From positions 992,001-1,056,000 of the forward strand of contig JBCCMQ010000001.1 in NCBI GenBank assembly GCA_039026235.1: a stretch of 64,000 nucleotides of DNA, given 5' to 3'. The first letter of the stretch is position 1, and each line of letters opens with the position of its first letter. A program made the position numbers and the translations under genes. Of this stretch, positions 35,262 through 44,063 are shown piece after piece. The stretch is from JBCCMQ01 sp039026235. Its GTDB lineage: Bacteria; Pseudomonadota; Alphaproteobacteria; Rhodobacterales; Rhodobacteraceae. The notes beneath the pieces were generated by a model. The model was not told the origin of the DNA, did not search any database, and saw only the letters and a program-made list of their open reading frames with translations.

Positions 35262-35851
35262 CGTTCGCTGCGGCTGTGTTTTTCCTGATCATCACACCGG
35301 GGCCTGGCGTTCTGTCGACGGCTGGCGTCGGATCAGCCTTCGGTGCCCGGCCCGGCGCCTGGTATGTCCTGGGGCTTTTCATCGGCACGAACATGGTGGC
35401 CCTTGCGGTCGTCACCGGCATCGCCGCCGTCATTCTGGCCGATCCGCGGATTCGGACCGTCCTGTTCGTCGCCTCGACCGCGTATCTTTTGTACCTGGCC
35501 CTGCGGATCGCCATGGCCGGGTCGCGCATTGCCTTTATCGAGGCGCGCCGTCCCCCCGGGGTATGGAACGGCATCGCGCTTCAGATGATCAATCCCAAAG
35601 CCTATGCGGTGAACACGACGCTGTTTTCCGGCTTTTCCTTCCTGCCCGCCAGTCTGTTGGCCGAGACGCTTCTGAAGTTCCTGATTGTCAACGCGATCTG
35701 GATTCCAATCCATTTTCTCTGGCTGGCCATGGGGATACGGTTGCGACAGCTAGACCTGTCGCCGGGCGTGCACCGGATGATCAATGTGGGGATGAGCCTT
35801 TCGATGCTGGCCGTCGTGGGTCTGGCCGTGGCAACATTCCTCTGGTCCTGA
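35255..35851 (+). CDS. LysE-family translocator
   Basis: A 198-residue inner-membrane exporter of the LysE/RhtB group, with about six hydrophobic segments. The family start LTFAAAVFFLIITPGPGVLST is intact, and the conserved internal MINPKAYAV is present. Such proteins export amino acids and derivatives, suggesting overflow or removal of a nitrogen-containing intermediate. The ATG overlaps the preceding stop by seven bases; a longer frame from 35105 lies inside the Gfo/Idh/MocA gene and is rejected. Confidence 0.87.
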   Translation: MLTFAAAVFFLIITPGPGVLSTAGVGSAFGARPGAWYVLGLFIGTNMVALAVVTGIAAVILADPRIRTVLFVASTAYLLYLALRIAMAGSRIAFIEARRPPGVWNGIALQMINPKAYAVNTTLFSGFSFLPASLLAETLLKFLIVNAIWIPIHFLWLAMGIRLRQLDLSPGVHRMINVGMSLSMLAVVGLAVATFLWS

Positions 35852-35877
35852 ACGGCCCTGCAAAGAAGGAGCATCGC

Positions 35878-36624
35878 GTGAACCACTATGACCTGACAGG
35901 CCGCATCGCCGTCGTCACCGGCGGCGCCCAGGGGATCGGGCTGGCCGTGGCCCGACGCCTTCTGGCAAGCGGCGCCAAAGTCGCGCTCTGGGATCTCGAT
36001 GGCGGTCTTGCCGGCAAGGCGGCGGCGGAACTTGGCGGCGGGACGCGCCCGGTGACCTGCGACATCACCGACTGGGACAGTCTGGCGGCGGCGCGCGCAG
36101 ACACCGAAGCCGCGTTCGGACCCATCGACACATTGGTCAACAGCGCCGGGATCGCCGGGCCGAACACACCCGTCGAAGACTATGACATCGCCGCGTGGGA
36201 CGCGATCATGAAGGTCAACCTGACCGGCACGTTTCTGGTCAACCGGACGGTCGTGCCGGCCATGCGCGCCGCCGGTTACGGGCGGATCGTCAACATCGCC
36301 TCGGTCGCCGGCAAAGAGGGCAATCCCAACGCCTGCGCCTATTCGGCCTCAAAAGCCGGGGTCATCGGCTTTACCAAGACACTGGGCAAGGAACTGGCGG
36401 GCCAGGACATTGCCGTCAACTGCGTGACCCCGGCCGCCGCCCGCACGGCGATCTTCGACCAGATGTCGGAAGAACACATCGGTTACATGCTGTCCAAGAT
36501 CCCCCGCGCGCGCTTTCTTGAGGTTGACGAGGCGGCCAATATGATTGCCTGGCTCGCCAGCCCCGAGAACAGTTTCACCACCGGCGCCGTGTTCGATCTG
36601 TCGGGCGGCCGGGCCACCTATTGA
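35878..36624 (+). CDS. SDR-family oxidoreductase
   Basis: A 248-residue classical short-chain dehydrogenase. The coenzyme motif VVTGGAQGIG, NSAGIAG, the catalytic YSASKAG and a C-terminal FDLSGGRATY are all present. It resembles 3-oxoacyl-ACP reductase-like polyol dehydrogenases. GTG start at 35878 with AAGGAG upstream; much longer upstream frames overlap the LysE gene and are rejected. Substrate unknown. Confidence 0.88.
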   Translation: MNHYDLTGRIAVVTGGAQGIGLAVARRLLASGAKVALWDLDGGLAGKAAAELGGGTRPVTCDITDWDSLAAARADTEAAFGPIDTLVNSAGIAGPNTPVEDYDIAAWDAIMKVNLTGTFLVNRTVVPAMRAAGYGRIVNIASVAGKEGNPNACAYSASKAGVIGFTKTLGKELAGQDIAVNCVTPAAARTAIFDQMSEEHIGYMLSKIPRARFLEVDEAANMIAWLASPENSFTTGAVFDLSGGRATY

Positions 36625-36635
36625 GAGAGCCAGCC

Positions 36636-37805
36636 ATGCTTCAGACAATTTCGGGTTTCGACCGGATCGGCGAAGAAAATGCCTTTGCCGTCCTGGCCCG
36701 CGCCGGGGCGCTTGCCGCCGAGGGCAAGGATGTGATCAACCTCGGGATCGGCCAGCCGGATTTTCCGACGCCAGAGAACATCACCGAGGCGGCGATCCGC
36801 GCGATCCGCGACGGCCACCACGGGTATACCCCCGCCACCGGGCTGCCCGCCCTGCGTGAGGCTGTAGCGGCCGATCTTCACCGGCGTTTCCGGGCCGAGG
36901 TGCACCCGGACAGTGTGATGATCGTCCCGGGCGGCAAGGTCACCATGTATGCGGCGATCCTGCTGTTCGGCGCCCCGGGCGCCGATATCCTGTACCCCGA
37001 CCCCGGTTTTCCGATCTATCGCTCGATGATCGAATTTACCGGTGCGCGGCCGGTTCCGATCCGGATCCGCGAGGAAAACGGCTTTGGCATCAGTGCCGAC
37101 GAAGTGCTGGCCGATCTGACGCCCGATACGCGGCTGATCATCCTGAATTCACCCGGTAACCCCTGCGGCGGCATCACGCCCAAGGCCGAGATCGACAAGC
37201 TGGTGGCCGGGCTGGCCGACCGCCCGGACATCGCGATCATGTCCGACGAGATCTATGACCAGATGCTCTACGACGGCGAAGCCCATGTGACGCTGTTGGA
37301 TTACCCGGAAATCCGCGACCGGCTGATCCTGCTGAACGGCTGGTCGAAAACCTATGCAATGACCGGATGGCGGCTGGGGTATTCGGTCTGGCCCGAGGGG
37401 CTTTACGACAAGGTGCGAAAGCTGGCCGTCAACGCCTGGTCCTGCGTGAACGCCCCGGCCCAGTTTGCCGCCATCGAGGCGCTGACGGGTCCGCAGGCAT
37501 CGGTGCGTGAGATGGTCGAGGAATTCGATCAACGCCGAAAACTGGTGGTCGATCTGCTGAATGCCCTGCCCGGTGTCAGCACGATCACGCCCAAGGGCGC
37601 ATTCTATGCCTTTGCCAACATCCGGGATACGGGCCGGCCGGCGAAGGCGCTGGCGTCCGACCTGCTGGAAGGGCCCGGCGTCGCCACCATTGGCGGCCCT
37701 GATTTCGGCGTTCTGGGCGAAGGCTTCATCCGCCTGAGCTATGCCAACAGCCGCGCCAATATCGAAGAGGCCCTTGAGCGGATCAAGACCTTCCTGGAAC
37801 GCTGA
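36636..37805 (+). CDS. Class I/II PLP-dependent aminotransferase
   Basis: A 389-residue fold-type I aminotransferase. Visible motifs are LGIGQPDFPTPENI, LNSPGNPCGG (Asn binding the cofactor), IMSDEIYDQM (Asp), the PLP Lys in NGWSKTYAMTGWRLGY and an Arg in FIRLSYANS. It resembles the AspB/alanine-type subgroup. It implies that the pathway makes or consumes an amino acid or amino-sugar. The ATG at 36636 is preferred to a TTG at 36621 that overlaps the SDR stop. Confidence 0.9.
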   Translation: MLQTISGFDRIGEENAFAVLARAGALAAEGKDVINLGIGQPDFPTPENITEAAIRAIRDGHHGYTPATGLPALREAVAADLHRRFRAEVHPDSVMIVPGGKVTMYAAILLFGAPGADILYPDPGFPIYRSMIEFTGARPVPIRIREENGFGISADEVLADLTPDTRLIILNSPGNPCGGITPKAEIDKLVAGLADRPDIAIMSDEIYDQMLYDGEAHVTLLDYPEIRDRLILLNGWSKTYAMTGWRLGYSVWPEGLYDKVRKLAVNAWSCVNAPAQFAAIEALTGPQASVREMVEEFDQRRKLVVDLLNALPGVSTITPKGAFYAFANIRDTGRPAKALASDLLEGPGVATIGGPDFGVLGEGFIRLSYANSRANIEEALERIKTFLER

Positions 37806-37816
37806 CGGAAACCGCC

Positions 37817-38944
37817 ATGAAGATCACCGACGTCAAAACCCATCTGCTGACCCACCGGCTGGACACGGCCTTTGAAAGCGCTTCGGGCCGGTTCGAGGCG
37901 CGGACGCATCTTTTGGTGGAAATCACCACCGACGCCGGCGTCACCGGTTGGGGCGAATGCCTGGGCCCGGCGCCCCTGAACGCCGCCATCGTCGGCGCCT
38001 TTCGGGACCGGCTTCTGGGCCGCGACCCGCTGGAGACGGAAAAACTCTGGCTGGAGCTGTACCACACATTCCGGGACCAGGGGCAGCGCGGCCTGACGGT
38101 GACGGCATTGTCGGGTGTCGACATCGCCCTTTGGGATATCAAGGGCAAACATTTTGGCGCGTCCGTCTCGACCCTGTTGGGCGGGCGGTTCCGAGACCGG
38201 GTTGCGGCCTATGCCACCGGATCGTTTCGCCGCGATGGCGTAGACCGGGTCAGCGATATCGCCGCCGAGGTCGCGCGGTACCGGGCCGAGGGCTTTGGCG
38301 CGGTCAAGATCAAGATCGGCTTCGATGTCGCAGAAGATCTTGAGGTGACCGCCGCCGTGCGCGCCGCCATCGGGCCGGACCTGCGGCTGATGGTCGACGC
38401 CAACCATGGCTATGACGTGATCGAGGCGGTCGACTATGGGCGGCGCGCGGTCGAACACGGTGTCGACTGGTTCGAAGAGCCCGTGGTGCCCGAACAACTG
38501 GACGCCTATGCCGAGGTCAAGGTCCGCCAACCGATCCCGGTGGCCGGTGGCGAGACCTGGCATGCGCGCTGGGGGTTTCTTGATCCGGTCACGCGACGCG
38601 TCATCGACATTCTGCAGCCCGACGTCTGCGGCTGCGGCGGCTTTACCGAGATGCGCCGGATCATCGATCTGGCGGGCCTGCATGGGATCCGGGTTGTGCC
38701 CCATGTCTGGGGAACGGCGGTTCAGATTGCGGCGAGCCTGCAGGTGCTGGCCGCCCTTCCGCCGAACCCGCCGCGCCCCGAACCCCTGGCGCCGCTGTTG
38801 GAGTTTGACCGGACCGAGAATCCGTTCCGCCAGGCCGTGGTGACCCGACCGATCGAACACAGGGACGGCATCGTGGCCGTTCCGGACGGACCGGGGCTGG
38901 GTATCGAGATCGACCGGGATGCACTGGCCGCGTTTGCACCCTGA
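37817..38944 (+). CDS. Mandelate racemase/muconate lactonizing (enolase superfamily) enzyme
   Basis: A 375-residue enolase-superfamily enzyme. The catalytic set is present: the KxK pair in AVKIKIGFD, metal ligands in VDANHGYD, FEEPVV and GGETWH, and the His in VVPHVWGTAV. The last motif is typical of sugar-acid dehydratases and epimerases of the MR subgroup. It differs from the 15791 paralogue. It is the last gene of the TRAP array; two dyads follow in the gap before a convergent gene. Confidence 0.88.
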   Translation: MKITDVKTHLLTHRLDTAFESASGRFEARTHLLVEITTDAGVTGWGECLGPAPLNAAIVGAFRDRLLGRDPLETEKLWLELYHTFRDQGQRGLTVTALSGVDIALWDIKGKHFGASVSTLLGGRFRDRVAAYATGSFRRDGVDRVSDIAAEVARYRAEGFGAVKIKIGFDVAEDLEVTAAVRAAIGPDLRLMVDANHGYDVIEAVDYGRRAVEHGVDWFEEPVVPEQLDAYAEVKVRQPIPVAGGETWHARWGFLDPVTRRVIDILQPDVCGCGGFTEMRRIIDLAGLHGIRVVPHVWGTAVQIAASLQVLAALPPNPPRPEPLAPLLEFDRTENPFRQAVVTRPIEHRDGIVAVPDGPGLGIEIDRDALAAFAP

Positions 38945-38955
38945 GCGCACCCACC

Positions 38956-38990
38956 GTCCCCGCGGGGACAGTTCACCGGTTGAACTTTAT
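38956..38990. terminator. Candidate terminator of the TRAP array
   Basis: Two small dyads stand in tandem: GTCCCCGCGGGGAC (38956-38969) and GTTCA/TGAAC with a five-base loop (38971-38985), followed by TTTATG and an AT-rich stretch to 39006. It lies between two convergent genes. Stems are short, so the terminator assignment is tentative. Confidence 0.4.
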
Positions 38991-39062
38991 GAATTTCTTA
39001 TGTTTTTCGTGCTACGCGCGCGATACCGCGCGGTCCTGCCGGTGATCCCGCAACGCCCGGTG

Positions 39063-40094
39063 CTAGGTCATCTGAACGCGGCGGCCTTCCCGGTCGGATT
39101 GATAGGCGGCTTCGCAGAGGCGCATGATCGTCAGATAGTCCCGCGCCGTATTCTCAAACGGACGCTGGCCCGCCATAGCTTCCACGGCATGGGCGATCAG
39201 CGCGGCCACACATCCCCCGGCAAAGGTCGTCAGATCGGGCGTGCGCTGATCCGGGATCGGCGCCAGGCTTGTTTCGCCGAACGGGCGGAACCGCACCACG
39301 CCCTCTCCATCCAGGACCAAGAGCCCGCCTTCGCCTTCGATCTCCATGGGTCCCATGGTGCGGCGCGGATCATCGGCCACCTGATCGGACAGGCGATTGC
39401 CGTCAAAGGTGGACCGCGTGCCACCTTCGTGGATCATCGCCACGATGGCCGCATCTTCGCCGGCGATCACCGGGTTGTGCCGTCTCAGGTCGGCGTAGAT
39501 CCCTTCGATGGGGCCAAAAAGCCAGCGGAAGACATCGAAGAGATGGACCGCCGTTTCATAGATCAGAAGGCGCGGCATCTTCTGGAAGGTGGGCTGGCGC
39601 GACAGATAAGCATCCGGCCCCCGCCCGTCGCCCGGGCGGAGCGTAAAGCGGGCCTGCCAGACCTGCCCCATGCGACCGCTGTCGAGGAAATCTTTAATAT
39701 CGCGGTACCAGGGCTGAAAGCGGAAGTTTTCATGAATGATCACCGGGGTGCCCGCGGCCTCGGCCTTGGCGGTCAGCGCCTCGGCCTCGGTGATGCTGGG
39801 GCAGAAGGGCTTTTGGCAGATGATCAGCTTGACCCGGCCGAGGGCCGCCGTGACAAGCTCTTCATGGGCCACGGGCGGCGCCACGATATCCACGATATCA
39901 GGCGTCTCGGCCGCAAGCATCACGGCGAAGTCGCCGTAAGACGACACGCCCATCTCGGCGCCCACCTCTTCGGCGCGGGCCGCGTCGCGGTCACAGACCG
40001 CGACAAGCCGCACGCCCGCCTGTTTCGCCCAGGCGGCGCGGTGAAACTGACTGAAGTATCCGAGACCCACCACTGCAACACGCAGTTCCGACAT
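39063..40094 (-). CDS. Gfo/Idh/MocA family oxidoreductase (4 of 7)
   Basis: A 343-residue dehydrogenase. The N-terminal AVVGLGYFSQFHRAAW is the coenzyme loop, CQKPFCPS contains the catalytic Lys (QKP in place of EKP), and LLIYETAVHLFDVFRWLFG is the active-site block. Start at 40094 is chosen because GGAGGGG lies just upstream; an 11-residue extension is possible. It is convergent with the TRAP array and divergent from the 40207 hydrolase, which may share its function. Confidence 0.87.
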   Translation of the reverse strand: MSELRVAVVGLGYFSQFHRAAWAKQAGVRLVAVCDRDAARAEEVGAEMGVSSYGDFAVMLAAETPDIVDIVAPPVAHEELVTAALGRVKLIICQKPFCPSITEAEALTAKAEAAGTPVIIHENFRFQPWYRDIKDFLDSGRMGQVWQARFTLRPGDGRGPDAYLSRQPTFQKMPRLLIYETAVHLFDVFRWLFGPIEGIYADLRRHNPVIAGEDAAIVAMIHEGGTRSTFDGNRLSDQVADDPRRTMGPMEIEGEGGLLVLDGEGVVRFRPFGETSLAPIPDQRTPDLTTFAGGCVAALIAHAVEAMAGQRPFENTARDYLTIMRLCEAAYQSDREGRRVQMT

Positions 40095-40206
40095 CTGCCC
40101 CTCCTGAACGCACGAGATTTCCGCCATCAGGCTAACCGGCCGGTCGGCGGTGTCAAATGCCTAGAGCGCCGTGCTAGGCTTTGCCGGATACCCGAGGAAA
40201 GGCCCG

Positions 40207-40986
40207 ATGATGAGTGAGCTTTGGTCCATCACCGCGTTGAAATACGCCGAGCGCAACAGCCGGACCCGGGCCGACAGTTTTCTGGACGATGACCACCCGG
40301 CGGCGCCGCACGGAATGGATTACTTTACCTGGGTTCTGGACAACGGACAGCGCCAGATCGTGGTCGATACGGGCTATGAGGCCGAAGAGGGCGCCCGGCG
40401 TGGCCGGCCTATCCTGCGCGATCCGGCATCGGCGCTGACGGCGCTGGGCCTTGATCCCGAACGCGTCGATACGGTGATCATCACCCATTTGCATTATGAC
40501 CATGCGGGCGGGCTGACACGCTATCCGGCGGCCAAGTTCCACATGCAGGCGGCCGAGATGGCCTTTGCCACGGGGCCCTGCATGTGCGACCCGACGCTTC
40601 AGGCCCCGTTTACGGCCGAGCATGTGTGCGACATGGTCCGCCACATCTATTCGGGCCGGGTCATCTTTCACGAGGGCGACGCCCAGGTGGCCCCCGGCGT
40701 GACCGTCCACCGGGTGGGCGGCCATTCGCGCGGGCTTCAGGTCGTGCGGGTGATGACGCCGGTCGGGCCGGTGTGCCTGGCGTCGGATGCCGCGCATTAC
40801 TATGAGAACTTCGAGACCGGAAAGCTGTTCCCGATCGTGGTCGACCGGGAAGACATGCTGACAGGTTTCAAGTTGATCGTTGATCTGGCCGAAGACGCCG
40901 GCCGCGTGATCCCGGGCCACGACCCGCTGGTCCGCGACCGGTATCCGGCCTTCGGGACCAGCGGTTTTGCGTTCCGGCTGGCCTAG
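40207..40986 (+). CDS. Metallo-beta-lactamase-fold hydrolase (lactonase-like)
   Basis: A 259-residue MBL-fold hydrolase with the di-zinc motif THLHYDHAGG, a further His in GGHSRGLQ, an Asp in ASDAAHYYEN and a final His in PGHDPLV. The block resembles N-acyl-homoserine lactonase (AiiA-like) relatives. Next to sugar dehydrogenases it may hydrolyse sugar lactones, and a quorum-quenching role is an alternative. GAGGAAAGG precedes the ATG pair at 40207/40210. Its stop overlaps the stop of the convergent ABC ATPase. Confidence 0.85.
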   Translation: MMSELWSITALKYAERNSRTRADSFLDDDHPAAPHGMDYFTWVLDNGQRQIVVDTGYEAEEGARRGRPILRDPASALTALGLDPERVDTVIITHLHYDHAGGLTRYPAAKFHMQAAEMAFATGPCMCDPTLQAPFTAEHVCDMVRHIYSGRVIFHEGDAQVAPGVTVHRVGGHSRGLQVVRVMTPVGPVCLASDAAHYYENFETGKLFPIVVDREDMLTGFKLIVDLAEDAGRVIPGHDPLVRDRYPAFGTSGFAFRLA

Positions 40987-41777
40987 ACGGTGCCGCCGAG
41001 CGATCCCTCAAGCGTGGCCAGTTCCTGGCCGCCCGCCATCATGTCCTGCAACTCTTCCGGGGTGATCTGACCGCGCTGGGCCGTGCCCAGGGTCTTGCCC
41101 CGGTTCAGCACCGTAAAACGATCGCCCACGGCCAAGGCGTGACGGACGTTGTGGGTGATGAAGACCACGGCCACATCCTGTTTGCGCACCTTGTCGATGG
41201 TCGCCAGGACGTTCGAGGTCTGGCGCACACCCAGGGCCGATGTGGGCTCGTCAAGGATCAGCACCTTGGCGCCGAAATGCACGGCGCGCGAGATGGCCAC
41301 GGTCTGGCGTTCACCGCCCGACAGGGTGCCCACGGCCTGATCCGGGCCGCGCAGGTTGATCCCCATCTTGCGCATCTCTTCCATGGTTATGCGGTCGGCA
41401 TACTCATGGTCGAAAAACGGGATGCCCAGCCGCGTCTTCACCGGTTCATTGCCCATGAAGAAATTCCGGCTGACCGACATCAGCGGGATCATCGCCAGAT
41501 GCTGGTGCACGGTGGCGATACCCGCGGTCATGGCGTCGCGCGGGTCATCGAAGTGCATCGGTTTGCCTTCGAACAGGATTTCGCCCGCCGTGGGCTGGTG
41601 AACCCCTGACATCGTCTTGATGAAGGTGGATTTTCCGGCCCCGTTGTCGCCCAGAAGACAGTGGCATTCGCCCGGATAGACGCTGACCGACACCCCGGCC
41701 AGCGCGATGACGCTGCCGAAGTGTTTTTCGATGTTCTTCATCTCAATGATCGGGGCGTGGGTCGATCGGGTGTTCAT
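40983..41777 (-). CDS. Sugar (probably inositol) ABC transporter ATP-binding protein
   Basis: A single-domain ATPase of 264 residues from the ribose/fructose-type importers (FrcA-like), unlike the two-domain RbsA form. Walker A is GDNGAGKST, the signature LSGGERQTVAISRA, Walker B VLILDEPTSALG and the H-loop FITHNVRHA. It starts one base after the permease stop. Placement in the inositol regulon, with a shared LacI operator, suggests that inositol or a related polyol is the substrate. Confidence 0.9.
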   Translation of the reverse strand: MNTRSTHAPIIEMKNIEKHFGSVIALAGVSVSVYPGECHCLLGDNGAGKSTFIKTMSGVHQPTAGEILFEGKPMHFDDPRDAMTAGIATVHQHLAMIPLMSVSRNFFMGNEPVKTRLGIPFFDHEYADRITMEEMRKMGINLRGPDQAVGTLSGGERQTVAISRAVHFGAKVLILDEPTSALGVRQTSNVLATIDKVRKQDVAVVFITHNVRHALAVGDRFTVLNRGKTLGTAQRGQITPEELQDMMAGGQELATLEGSLGGTV

Positions 41778-41778
41778 A

Positions 41779-42900
41779 TCAACGTTCCCCCGTGATCATG
41801 CGGCGAATGTAGGTGTTCAGAATGACCGCACCCAGAAGGATGACGCCCAGGAACACCCGGAAGAGCGAGCTTTCGACGCCGGCAAAGAACAGGCCCTGCT
41901 GCACCACCCCGAAGATCAGCGCGCCCAGGGCGGCGCCAAGGACCGAGCCGTAGCCGCCGGTCAGAAGCGCGCCCCCGATAACCACGGCGATAATGGCTTC
42001 GAATTCCTTCAGAAGGCCACGGTCGGCCCCGGCCGATCCGAACTCCATCACCTGACAGGTGGCGAAGACGGTCGCGCAGAAGGCGGTGAACATGAACATC
42101 AGGATTTTCACGCGGTTGACCGGGACACCCGAGTTGCGGGCCGCCTCCGCGTCGCCGCCCGCGGCAAAGATCCAGTTGCCGAAGCGGGTCTTGGTCAGGA
42201 GGATATGGCCGAAAATCACCAGCAGGATGGCCCAGACGATCAGCATCGGAATGCCATCGATGACCGGCTGACCGGCGCGGGTGCCACGTTCGAATGTTTC
42301 GATCAGGCCGGCATTCCCGAGCCAGGTAAAGAGCCCGCCCAGGATCTTGCCCCCGAACATTGCGCCCAGCCAGTCGCCCTCGGCCGCCTCGCGAATGCCG
42401 CCGATGATCGTCTTGCGCTCGATCGTTTGCGGCAGGTAGATCGTGAAGCCGCGCAGGATGAAGAGAAACGCCAGCGTCACAATAAAGCTTGGCAATCCTG
42501 TTCGGATCACGATGAAGCCGTTCAGCGCGCCGATGGCAACGGCCATCAGGAAGGTGACGATGATCGCCATCCAGACGGGCCAGCCGAGCGTGACCGAGAA
42601 GATCGCGATCATCATGCCCGAGAAGCCGATCATCGACCCCACGGAAAGGTCGAATTCGCCAGCGATCATCAGAAGGCAGGCACCGACGGCGATGATCATG
42701 AACTGGGCCGAGACGACGGACCAGTTCATCACGCCTTGGGCGCTGAACATGCCGCTGTCGAAGGCGAAAAGAAGGAAGAACGTGAAGACGGCGACGGTGC
42801 CGACGATGCCGCCCAGTTCCGGGCGGATCAGCGCGCGGCGCCAACCTATGTCTTTGACGCGTTCGTCGGTATCAGAAGAAGACTGTGCGGTCTCAGACAT
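41779..42900 (-). CDS. Sugar (probably inositol) ABC transporter permease
   Basis: A 373-residue inner-membrane permease of the RbsC/FrcC family with about ten hydrophobic segments. LLMIAGEFDLSVGSMIGFSGMM is the family signature near the N-terminus, and the coupling region is IFAAGGDAEAARNSGVPVNRVKI. It follows the binding-protein gene after a stable hairpin, and GGAGCG precedes the ATG. Confidence 0.92.
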   Translation of the reverse strand: MSETAQSSSDTDERVKDIGWRRALIRPELGGIVGTVAVFTFFLLFAFDSGMFSAQGVMNWSVVSAQFMIIAVGACLLMIAGEFDLSVGSMIGFSGMMIAIFSVTLGWPVWMAIIVTFLMAVAIGALNGFIVIRTGLPSFIVTLAFLFILRGFTIYLPQTIERKTIIGGIREAAEGDWLGAMFGGKILGGLFTWLGNAGLIETFERGTRAGQPVIDGIPMLIVWAILLVIFGHILLTKTRFGNWIFAAGGDAEAARNSGVPVNRVKILMFMFTAFCATVFATCQVMEFGSAGADRGLLKEFEAIIAVVIGGALLTGGYGSVLGAALGALIFGVVQQGLFFAGVESSLFRVFLGVILLGAVILNTYIRRMITGER

Positions 42901-42936
42901 CGCTCCGGCTCCCCAATGCGCTGAGATAAAAGGCGA

Positions 42937-42961
42937 AGGGCGGCCCGTTGAAGGCCGCCCT
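42937..42961 (-). terminator. Hairpin between binding-protein and permease genes
   Basis: A perfect 9-bp stem (AGGGCGGCC / GGCCGCCCT) with a seven-base loop lies 12 bases after the binding-protein stop. A short T-run (CTTTTA) follows a few bases later on the minus strand. As in the urt and TRAP operons, it should lower expression of the downstream membrane genes relative to the binding protein. Confidence 0.65.
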
Positions 42962-42972
42962 CTGAGTGGTGC

Positions 42973-43920
42973 TTAGCGATATTCGCCGGCGTATTGTTCG
43001 ACCAGCTCAAGCGCGTCCTTGGTCACAAAACCGGGGCCCGAGTTGATGTTGTTGCCCGGCAGAACGCCGTAGCGGTGGTAGTTCGTCAGAACCACGACCG
43101 GCAGATAGGCCTGCAGGAAGGGCTGCTGGTCGATGCCCCAGTTGATGACGTCGCCCTTGATGCCTTTGACGATCTCGGTGCCGAGGTCAAAGGTGCCGAA
43201 GTAGATGTCACCGGCCATGCCGTTTTCTTCCAGCGCCAGGATGGTGGGGTCGGCCGAGGTGGGCCCAAGCGTCAGGATCGCATCGGTGTCCGGATTGGCG
43301 TTGAGATAGGCAAGAACACGGTTCTTGATCTCGGCCGGGTCCTGACCCGAGTCGATCATCTGGTCACCCAGATCCACGCCCAATGCGTCGGCAAAGCCTT
43401 GGCACCGCTGGGTCGACGACGGCGACGAGATATAGTGGTTCACGCAAAGGAACGAACCCACGCCGTCACCCTTGGCCCGCTGACCGGCAGCAAAGCCGGC
43501 ATCATATTCGGGCTGGCCCACGTACATCAGAGCGCCCACTTCACGCGCCTGATCGGGTGTGCCCGAATTCATGATGATGACGTCCACGCCCGAGGCGACG
43601 GCATCCATGATCGGACCCTTCAGCACGTCATAGTCCGACAGCGTCGTGATTATGCCGTTCGGTCCGGAGGCAGCGGCCTGTTCGATGATGCGGGCCATAT
43701 CGGCCAGGTCACCGGTGGGCGGGTTGCGGTATTCGACCTCGACATCCATTTGTTCGCCGGCCAAGGCGATGCCGTTCTTGATCGTGTTCCACCAGCTGTC
43801 GCTGTCCGGAGCATGGCTGACCAGCACGTAGGTGAGCTTTTCATGGCCCCCGGCAAGAGCCGCGATTGGCGCAATGGCAACGGCTGCGCCCACGGCTAGA
43901 GATGCAACAAATGATTTCAT
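42973..43920 (-). CDS. Sugar (probably inositol) ABC transporter substrate-binding protein
   Basis: A 315-residue periplasmic protein of the ribose-binding (type I) fold. Signal peptide SFVASLAVGAAVAIAPIAALA is followed by LTYVLVSHAPDSDSWWNTIKNG, NGIITTLSDYD and VDVIIMNSGTPD. The ATG at 43920 has GGGAGGA upstream; a longer frame to 44061 crosses the operator and is rejected. It is divergent from the LacI regulator, with the palindromic operator between them. Inositol specificity is inferred from context only. Confidence 0.92.
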   Translation of the reverse strand: MKSFVASLAVGAAVAIAPIAALAGGHEKLTYVLVSHAPDSDSWWNTIKNGIALAGEQMDVEVEYRNPPTGDLADMARIIEQAAASGPNGIITTLSDYDVLKGPIMDAVASGVDVIIMNSGTPDQAREVGALMYVGQPEYDAGFAAGQRAKGDGVGSFLCVNHYISSPSSTQRCQGFADALGVDLGDQMIDSGQDPAEIKNRVLAYLNANPDTDAILTLGPTSADPTILALEENGMAGDIYFGTFDLGTEIVKGIKGDVINWGIDQQPFLQAYLPVVVLTNYHRYGVLPGNNINSGPGFVTKDALELVEQYAGEYR

Positions 43921-44003
43921 AAGGTCCTCCCAGACGTTGTGCATCGAAAATGACAGGACGGTGTGCCCGCCTCTCCGAGTCAACCAAACCACAGGTCGGT
44001 TCA

Positions 44004-44023
44004 TTTTGCAACCGGTTGCAAAA
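44004..44023. promoter_or_regulatory. LacI-type operator 1 (perfect 20-bp palindrome)
   Basis: TTTTGCAACCGGTTGCAAAA is perfectly symmetric with a central CG, the form bound by LacI-family proteins. It lies 83 bases before the binding-protein gene and 40 bases before the LacI gene, so it can control both. The same 16-bp core occurs at 48840-48855 in the iol promoter region. Confidence 0.85.
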
Positions 44024-44063
44024 AGGCTTTTCAAGCCCCAAGCCCCATCCCTATAGTGCATCC

